DNA from: Candidatus Wolframiiraptor sp. EX4484-121
GTDB taxonomy: Archaea; Thermoproteota; Nitrososphaeria_A; Caldarchaeales; Wolframiiraptoraceae
Assembly: GCA_002255105.1 (NCBI GenBank)
Contig: NJEK01000050.1
Span: forward strand, 1 to 10,224
Direction of reading: 5' to 3'
DNA: 10,224 nt
The position numbers were made by a program, and so were the translations under genes. Positions within the stretch are counted from its first letter, which is position 1. Each line of letters starts with the position of its first letter. Shown one piece after another: positions 6,222 through 10,224 of this stretch. The notes under the pieces are model-generated. The model was not told where the DNA came from. It made no database searches and saw nothing but the letters and a program-made list of their open reading frames with translations.

Positions 6222-6538
6222 GACTCAGCGACTTCCTTAGCCTTCTTCATGCTACCACTTATCATCAGAGTTCTTACGGCCGCCGGTCTGCCATCCAGCT
6301 CAGTTATGGCGGCTGTTGCGAGCAAGAGTTTTGGGAGATTCTCTAAGAAGCATCTTATTATCGCGACGCCATCATCATAGATCTTCATGACCCTGAATCC
6401 GGAGGTCGCCAAACCATGTATTCCAAACAGCTCTCTATAGGATGAATTGATGGCCTTAGTCAGAAGATCTCCTCCAATCCTAGGCTCAGCCTTAACGACT
6501 ACATATCTTCTCTTCAATCTCTTAACCAAGTCTAACAA
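6212..6538 (-). CDS. rnp2: RNase P protein component 2 (Pop5/Rpp14 family)
   Basis: This is a protein subunit of archaeal RNase P, which removes 5' leaders from pre-tRNA. It pairs with Rpp30 to activate the catalytic RNA. The 108 residues begin with a basic stretch KRLKRRYVVVKAE, the usual N-terminus of Pop5. The RRM-like alpha-beta fold follows: LLTKAINSSYRELFGIHGLA, then MKIYDDGVAIIRC, then VRTLMISGSMKKAKE, where RTL..SGS..KA is the family C-terminal signature. The likely start is TTG, at 6538 or 6529; GGGGAG lies just upstream, within the end of rpp30, and the spacing favours 6529. It overlaps rpp30 by 17 nt, so translation is probably coupled. It is the last gene of the dcd operon and overlaps the convergent tatC end. 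Confidence 0.88.
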   Translation of the reverse strand: MLDLVKRLKRRYVVVKAEPRIGGDLLTKAINSSYRELFGIHGLATSGFRVMKIYDDGVAIIRCFLENLPKLLLATAAITELDGRPAAVRTLMISGSMKKAKEVAESYV

Positions 6539-7184
6539 CTCCCCTCATAACATAATTCTTGGAAAGCTTCCTAAGATTTTCCTCGATCAAGTCTGCCGCG
6601 GCGTGCGAGATGGAGTTAAGAGCCTTTTCAAGATTAAATCCCAGCACTTGAAGCAGCGACGCAAGCTGTCTAGGACTTCTAAGCTCTAAACTATGTGAAG
6701 CGGCTGAGGATACCACGATCTCGGTCTTCACAATCTCTGAAGCGGTTTTGAGGAAGCCTAGCTTATCCTCAAGGAAATATTTGAAGGGAAGTTCAACCCT
6801 ATTCCTCATCAATGCGGCGACGCCCTTATCGAACCTGTATCTGGGATTGACGGGGATTATCACCGTGTCGACCCTCGGATCTCTCGCCGCGACTAGAGCG
6901 GTCTCCAGATTTCTACAGATAACGCTGATCACCTCAAATCTCCCCCTATTTTCTCTGAGCAACTTTAAGAGATCTTCTCGGCTGGATGGCTCGATGACAA
7001 GCTTCTTATAAATTGCTAATCCGACACCTTTAGCCTCCCCCCTTAATTCATCAAATCTCTCGATACATTCTCCCCGAAGCTCCATAGCGGCGGAGCTGAA
7101 TCCAAGCATCTTCAGGCATCGGATGATCTCTAATGCTTCTTCGAATCTCTCCGCTCTAATCCATAGGTCAACGTATCTCCTCAT
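6522..7184 (-). CDS. rnp3: RNase P protein component 3 (Rpp30)
   Basis: Rpp30 is an RNase P subunit with a PHP-like TIM-barrel fold that forms a heterotetramer with Pop5. The 220-residue length is usual. The N-terminus MRRYVDLWIR is the first barrel strand. ISVICRNLETALVAARDPRVDTVIIPV at about 96-122 is the conserved middle, in which loss of a named-residue search leads to the R-VD-I strand. YRFDKGVAALMRNR and the ASEIVKTEIVVSSAASHSLELRSPRQLASLLQVLGF region are the late strands and helices typical of the family. Start ATG 7184 has GGGGAAGAGAT just upstream and overlaps the previous gene by 17 nt. Adjacency to pop5 and the COG1325 gene is the classical archaeal arrangement and strengthens the call. 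Confidence 0.88.
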   Translation of the reverse strand: MRRYVDLWIRAERFEEALEIIRCLKMLGFSSAAMELRGECIERFDELRGEAKGVGLAIYKKLVIEPSSREDLLKLLRENRGRFEVISVICRNLETALVAARDPRVDTVIIPVNPRYRFDKGVAALMRNRVELPFKYFLEDKLGFLKTASEIVKTEIVVSSAASHSLELRSPRQLASLLQVLGFNLEKALNSISHAAADLIEENLRKLSKNYVMRGVVRLG

Positions 7185-7611
7185 ATCTCTTCCCCACGAA
7201 CTTTTCTAAAAGCCTCTCAAGCTTACCTCTAACGTTTACCTGGATCCTGATGGGATCTTTATCCATAATCTTAAGAGATCCAAGGTATGCGGCTTGTTTA
7301 TCGAATCTCAGGTAGATTTTTCCTCCATGCCTCCCCCTCTTCACCCTCTCCCTCAAGATCTCCCGCAAGTCCTGCTCAGATAGATGCGATAAGATTCTCA
7401 TGAATGCCTTCTCGGCGATCCTCGAATCCTCTATTGAGAGCTTGATGAGTAGGATTGGGTCTCCATAGTATCCCGTCAACGACTGGCTCATAGAGGAAGC
7501 ATTCTCCACGGCTTCGGGGCCGATTACGTTCTCCACGGCCTTCATCACCTTCTCCTCATCTTCGGTCGCATGACATAAGACTTGAACGAGGAGCTCCTCG
7601 ACTCTCGCCAT
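7168..7611 (-). CDS. COG1325-family RNA-binding protein (exosome-operon protein)
   Basis: This 147-residue protein belongs to the archaeal COG1325 (RNA-binding, formerly DUF54) family. It is usually encoded beside RNase P and exosome genes and is presumed to bind structured RNA; its exact role is unknown. The family signature is the early CHATEDEEKVMKAVENVIGP. A central SQSLTGYYGDPILLIKLSIED follows, then the strand-rich GRHGGKIYLRFDKQAAYLGSL and the terminal DPIRIQVNVRG. I start it at the ATG at 7611, 7 nt after the dcd stop, because the family begins a few residues before HATED. The GTG at 7644 would add 11 residues and overlap dcd by 26 nt. It lies second in the operon, between dcd and rpp30. 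Confidence 0.85.
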   Translation of the reverse strand: MARVEELLVQVLCHATEDEEKVMKAVENVIGPEAVENASSMSQSLTGYYGDPILLIKLSIEDSRIAEKAFMRILSHLSEQDLREILRERVKRGRHGGKIYLRFDKQAAYLGSLKIMDKDPIRIQVNVRGKLERLLEKFVGKRYEEIR

Positions 7612-7618
7612 CCCCTTC

Positions 7619-8131
7619 TCACTGATCCCTCGCAAACTCACCATATAGCCTATATGGCTTCTCGGCCTTGCTCCTCGTGAGCTCGAAGACTATCTGAACC
7701 ACCCTCATCCCAGCCCTAACCCTTATCGGATGAGGGGTGATATTCGATATCTCAAGGATTTGATGATTGTATGATCCGGGGTGGATGAAGCCGCTTGCTG
7801 AGTGGATAGCTATTCCAAGCCTCGCATACCTACTCCTCCCCTCGATCCAGCCGCAGAGATCTGAGTCGATATACACCTTCTCCGCGGTCATTCCTAGAAT
7901 CATCCCGTGAGGCGGGATCGTGATCTCATCCACATCCACCTCCTCCATCAAGTCCTCGAACTTAGCGGTGGCCAAGTCTATCAGGTCGACGTTCTCCTTG
8001 AACCTCCAAAACTTCCTCGATAACGTCAGGTCCACCGATCCGGCCCCTATCTGATCGGGCTTTATGGGAGGCTCAAATCGAATCTTTCCCAATTTAATGA
8101 ATTCTTTTATGTCTCTATCGCTGAGGATCAT
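7619..8131 (-). CDS. dcd: dCTP deaminase
   Basis: This deaminates dCTP to dUTP, the first step of the route to dUMP and dTTP, as a cytoplasmic trimer of the dUTPase fold. The length, 170 residues, is normal. IGAGSVDLTLSRKFWRF is at 29-45. GRSRYARLGIAIHSASGFIHPG (about 97-118) holds the Ser and Arg equivalent to the catalytic S111/R115 of E. coli Dcd. NHQILEISN supplies the catalytic Glu. RAGMRVVQIVFE is the closing motif. The crenarchaeal-style IHPGSYNHQ replaces IDPGWxGxx of bacterial enzymes. A bifunctional deaminase/dUTPase activity cannot be excluded. It is the first gene of the operon; GGAGAGG lies only 2 nt before the ATG. Linkage to RNase P genes is unexpected functionally. Confidence 0.92.
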   Translation of the reverse strand: MILSDRDIKEFIKLGKIRFEPPIKPDQIGAGSVDLTLSRKFWRFKENVDLIDLATAKFEDLMEEVDVDEITIPPHGMILGMTAEKVYIDSDLCGWIEGRSRYARLGIAIHSASGFIHPGSYNHQILEISNITPHPIRVRAGMRVVQIVFELTRSKAEKPYRLYGEFARDQ

Positions 8132-8163
8132 AGCCTCTCCGTCGACTTAATACGGTCTCCAAG

Positions 8164-8173
8164 GACTTAAAAA
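8164..8173 (-). promoter_or_regulatory. TATA-like box for the dcd-COG1325-rnp3-rnp2 operon
   Basis: The minus strand reads CTTTTTTAAG, centred about 38 nt before the dcd ATG, in the 56-nt gap after xylB. A separate promoter here means the RNase P operon need not depend on transcription through the broken xylB. Confidence 0.45.
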
Positions 8174-8187
8174 AGTTATGATATATG

Positions 8188-9510
8188 CTATGAGTGAATT
8201 TTGGCCAGCTCCCTAAACTCCTTTCTCAAGTCCCGATATAGCCTGTTATATATCTCATAATATGGCTTGTATCTCTCATGTAACTCCATGTCGGGTTCGA
8301 TGAATTCTTTCCTCTTAATCACGGAATCGACGGCGTCTTTGACTGATTTATAGAGACCTGCGCCGACGCTTGCGAGGATGGCCGCTCCATAAGATGATCC
8401 CTCATCGACCTCTAACGTATAGACTCCTACCCCGAAGACGTCCGCAATTATCTTCCTCCATAGCTTGCTTCTTGATCCGCCTCCAAGTATCCTCACCTCC
8501 CTCGGCTTTATCCCGAGCTCCATCATCAATTCAAGTGAGTTCATTAATCCGAATGCGACTCCCTCTAAAATCGATCTGACCATATGTCCTTTACCATGCT
8601 TTAATGAGATCCCGAAGAATACTCCCCTAGCGTATGGATCTGCGTGCGGGGTCCTCTCACCAGATAGATATGGCAAGAATATCAACCCCTCGGATCCTAT
8701 CGGACCATCTGAGGCTTCCGCCAGCGGCTAACATGACCCCCATCAGATGCCATTTTGCTGGGACGGCGTGGCAGAATGAGTGAAGTCTCCCAAGCGGATC
8801 GTATCTATATTCGTCAGATCCCGTAAAGACCACCCCAGAAGTCCCGATGTTCACCGATATTATCCCCTCCTCTATCGCCCCAGCTCCAACCCCCGCTGCC
8901 CCTTGATCACCAGCCCCTGCTCCGACGGGTATATGTCATAGGACCAGCTCCTCTTCTTGACATCGAATAGGGTTGTCCCCGACGCGTCATTTACGTCCGT
9001 AACTATGTCCCCGGTGAGCTTGAACCCGATGTAATCCTTCGGTAGCATGAATTTATGGATCTTCTCGAAGTTCGATGGCTCATTGTTCCTGACCCAGAGG
9101 ATTTTTGGGGCCGTGAACCCCGTATGGGCCATGCTTCCAGTGATCTCGATGATCTTCTCCCCAAATAGCTTATTTATGTATTCAGCCTCCTTAGCGGTTC
9201 TTTGATCATTCCAGAGGATTGCTGGACGGATAATATCATAATTCTTGTCCAGGATGACTAGGCCGTGCATCTGCCCCGTTAAGCTTATTCCCTCGATACT
9301 CGATGGATCCACTCTAGACCTCTTAACAGCCTCCTTAACCGCTTTGACAGTCGCCCTCCACCAGTCCTCGGGATGCTGTTCAGACCATCCGGGCTTAGGG
9401 GTATAGAGCGGGTATTCGGCCGTATAGCTCCCCCTCACCCTCCCTTCCTCATCTATAACCAAGACCTTAGATCCAGTCGTCCCAACATCTATACCGATAA
9501 GGTGCGGCAT
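8188..9510 (-). pseudogene. xylB: Xylulokinase (FGGY family), broken by two internal deletions with frameshifts
   Basis: Intact, this would phosphorylate D-xylulose to xylulose 5-phosphate. N-piece (9510 to about 8932) has IGIDVGTTGSK (phosphate loop), WSEQHPEDWW, the xylulokinase-specific GQMHG, RPAILWNDQRT and LPKDYIGFKLTGD. The middle piece (about 8932 to 8705) resumes in another frame at [19 protein letters not shown], which includes the catalytic-base Asp region, then NIGTSGVV and [20 protein letters not shown]. The C-piece (about 8706 to 8188) returns to the first frame at [18 protein letters not shown], then LEGVAFGL and GGGSRSKLWRKI. Against E. coli XylB about 35-45 residues are missing after SWSYDI and about 25-35 after GGSLRW. 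No other stops or motif losses are seen. The start is ATG 9510, with GGGGGGAT 6 nt upstream; GTG 9528 is an alternative. It is a recent pseudogene or an assembly artefact. Confidence 0.87.
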
Positions 9511-9542
9511 GTCCCGATCCCCCCACACATGCGCACAGCTGA

Positions 9543-9550
9543 ATTAAATA
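9543..9550 (-). promoter_or_regulatory. TATA-like box for xylB
   Basis: The minus strand reads TATTTAAT, centred about 37 nt before ATG 9510 and only about 19 nt before the alternative GTG 9528. It therefore supports the ATG. The promoter and ribosome binding site of this broken gene look intact. Confidence 0.45.
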
Positions 9551-9578
9551 ATTTTCTAAAATCCGCTCATCGATAAGG

Positions 9579-9590
9579 GCTTAAATAATG
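9579..9590 (+). promoter_or_regulatory. TATA-like box for eL15
   Basis: GCTTAAATAATG is centred about 36 nt before the eL15 ATG. It shares the 109-nt divergent gap with the xylB promoter; the two boxes are about 35 nt apart and point outward. Confidence 0.5.
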
Positions 9591-9619
9591 GTCGGACATG
9601 GATCTGGCGGCTGGAGAGG

Positions 9620-10114
9620 ATGGGACTCTACGCGAAGCTCAACGAGCTCTGGCGGAGGAAGCCCGAGGAGCTGAAGACCCTGATGAAGCAGAGGCTGATT
9701 AGGTGGAGGAGAGGGCCCGCGGTGGTTAGGGTCGAGAAGCCTCTTAGATTGGACAGGGCTAGGATGCTCGGCTATAAGGCCAAGCAGGGATTCGTGGTTT
9801 TAAGGGTTAGGGTTAGGAGGGGTGGATTCCAGAAGCCTAGGCCGAGGGCTGGGAGGAGGCCGAAGGCGCTCGGGGTCGTGAAGCATAAGGTTAATGTCTC
9901 GATGAAGGAGGAGGCGATCCAGCGCGCCAAGAAGAAGTATCCAAACCTCTATCCGCTTGGGGCGTATTGGGTTGCGGAGGACGGGATGTATAAGTGGTTT
10001 GAGGTGATAATGGTCGACCCATATCACCCGGCGATCCAGAGCGATAGGGAGATCCAGCTCCCAAGCCCACTCCTAAAACACATCGCTAGGAGGAGTAAAA
10101 AGAGGAAGGAGTAG
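9620..10114 (+). CDS. rpl15e: 50S ribosomal protein eL15
   Basis: This is an archaeal/eukaryotic-specific large-subunit protein buried in 23S rRNA. Of its 164 residues, WRRGPAVVRVEKPLRLDRAR (29-48) is followed by LGYKAKQGFVVLRVRVRRGG, the unmistakable eL15 core. Then come RPRAGRRPKALGV and YPNLYPLGAYWVAEDGMYKWFEVIMVDPYHPAIQSD. After that the usual family tail, with its RGLTSAGKK-type motif and long basic extension, is absent. The protein instead ends LPSPLLKHIARRSKKRKE, so it is about 30 or more residues shorter than the archaeal proteins I know. Neither other frame downstream encodes the missing motif. GGAGAGG runs directly into the ATG. eL15 often heads the archaeal RNase P/exosome cluster; here xylB and a divergent promoter separate it from those genes. 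Confidence 0.95.
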   Translation: MGLYAKLNELWRRKPEELKTLMKQRLIRWRRGPAVVRVEKPLRLDRARMLGYKAKQGFVVLRVRVRRGGFQKPRPRAGRRPKALGVVKHKVNVSMKEEAIQRAKKKYPNLYPLGAYWVAEDGMYKWFEVIMVDPYHPAIQSDREIQLPSPLLKHIARRSKKRKE

Positions 10115-10202
10115 CTTCTAGGGGCTACCGATTCCATATCCCTAACGGCTATCGCTTTCCTCCCTAAGCCGATATAATCCCTAATTCTGATCAGGGCTGT
10201 AG

Positions 10203-10215
10203 CTTTAAATATTTT
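10203..10215 (+). promoter_or_regulatory. TATA-like box for a gene beyond the right edge
   Basis: CTTTAAATATTTT near the end of the window is the most AT-rich block after eL15. By the spacing seen in this window a start codon would be expected about 30-45 nt downstream, outside the sequence. In the 110 nt after eL15 I see no other feature. No clear T-run terminator follows eL15. Confidence 0.4.
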
Positions 10216-10224
10216 CCGGCGAAC

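Noticed and set aside
8657..8854. An independent 65-residue gene on the minus strand
   Set aside because: It contains NIGTSGVV and [14 protein letters not shown], the middle of xylulokinase; its last residues are out-of-frame reading past the second deletion join.
10030..10224. An open minus-strand frame running from the window end into eL15
   Set aside because: It overlaps the conserved eL15 coding region antisense for nearly 90 nt, has no recognisable motif, and its beginning is outside the window.
1..10224. CRISPR array, insertion sequence or integrase attachment site
   Set aside because: No spaced direct repeats, transposase or integrase frames, or terminal inverted repeats were seen. 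The deletions in tatC and xylB also have no mobile element beside them.

Overview
The window comes from an archaeon. The gene set is archaeal: a TIP49/RuvB-like AAA+ ATPase, ribosomal proteins uS13 and eL15, RNase P proteins Pop5 and Rpp30, a COG1325 exosome-operon RNA-binding protein, a split cobalamin-independent-type methionine synthase and a Tat operon. TATA-like boxes about 30-45 nt before first genes, arginine written mostly as AGG/AGA, many charged residues and very tight packing point to a thermophilic member of the TACK group. I cannot name the lineage from this sequence alone.

Layout, left to right. (1) 1-648, +: the C-terminal part of an asparagine-synthase-type enzyme ending in a small zinc ribbon; its start lies outside the window. 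(2) 702-2066, -: TIP49/RuvB-like ATPase. (3) 2180-4271, +: two methionine synthase genes, one MetE N-domain-like and one carrying the catalytic zinc site. (4) 4272-4733, -: uS13, abutting the methionine synthase gene with no spacer. (5) 4922-6221, +: tatA, a second tatA-like gene, and a tatC that is broken in two places but keeps a C-terminal zinc ribbon. (6) 8131-6212, -: a four-gene operon of dcd, the COG1325 RNA-binding protein, rpp30 and pop5, in which each gene overlaps or nearly touches the next. (7) 9510-8188, -: a xylulokinase gene, also broken in two places. (8) 9620-10114, +: eL15, then a TATA-like box for a gene beyond the right edge.

Together the RNA genes (RNase P proteins, COG1325, eL15) are a rearranged piece of the archaeal exosome/RNase P/ribosome gene neighbourhood, with dcd and a sugar kinase placed in it. 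The Tat genes would form a protein-export unit if tatC were whole.

The strongest anomaly is that tatC and xylB have each lost two internal segments of very roughly 90-140 nt. All four losses change reading frame, yet the remaining pieces are well conserved and carry no other stops. Every other gene reads through cleanly. This is either recent pseudogenization of two dispensable functions or an assembly/amplification artefact; the sequence alone cannot decide. Secondary points of interest are zinc ribbons at the C-termini of two unrelated proteins, a C-terminal helical module shared by the two TatA paralogues, a short eL15 and an isolated uS13.
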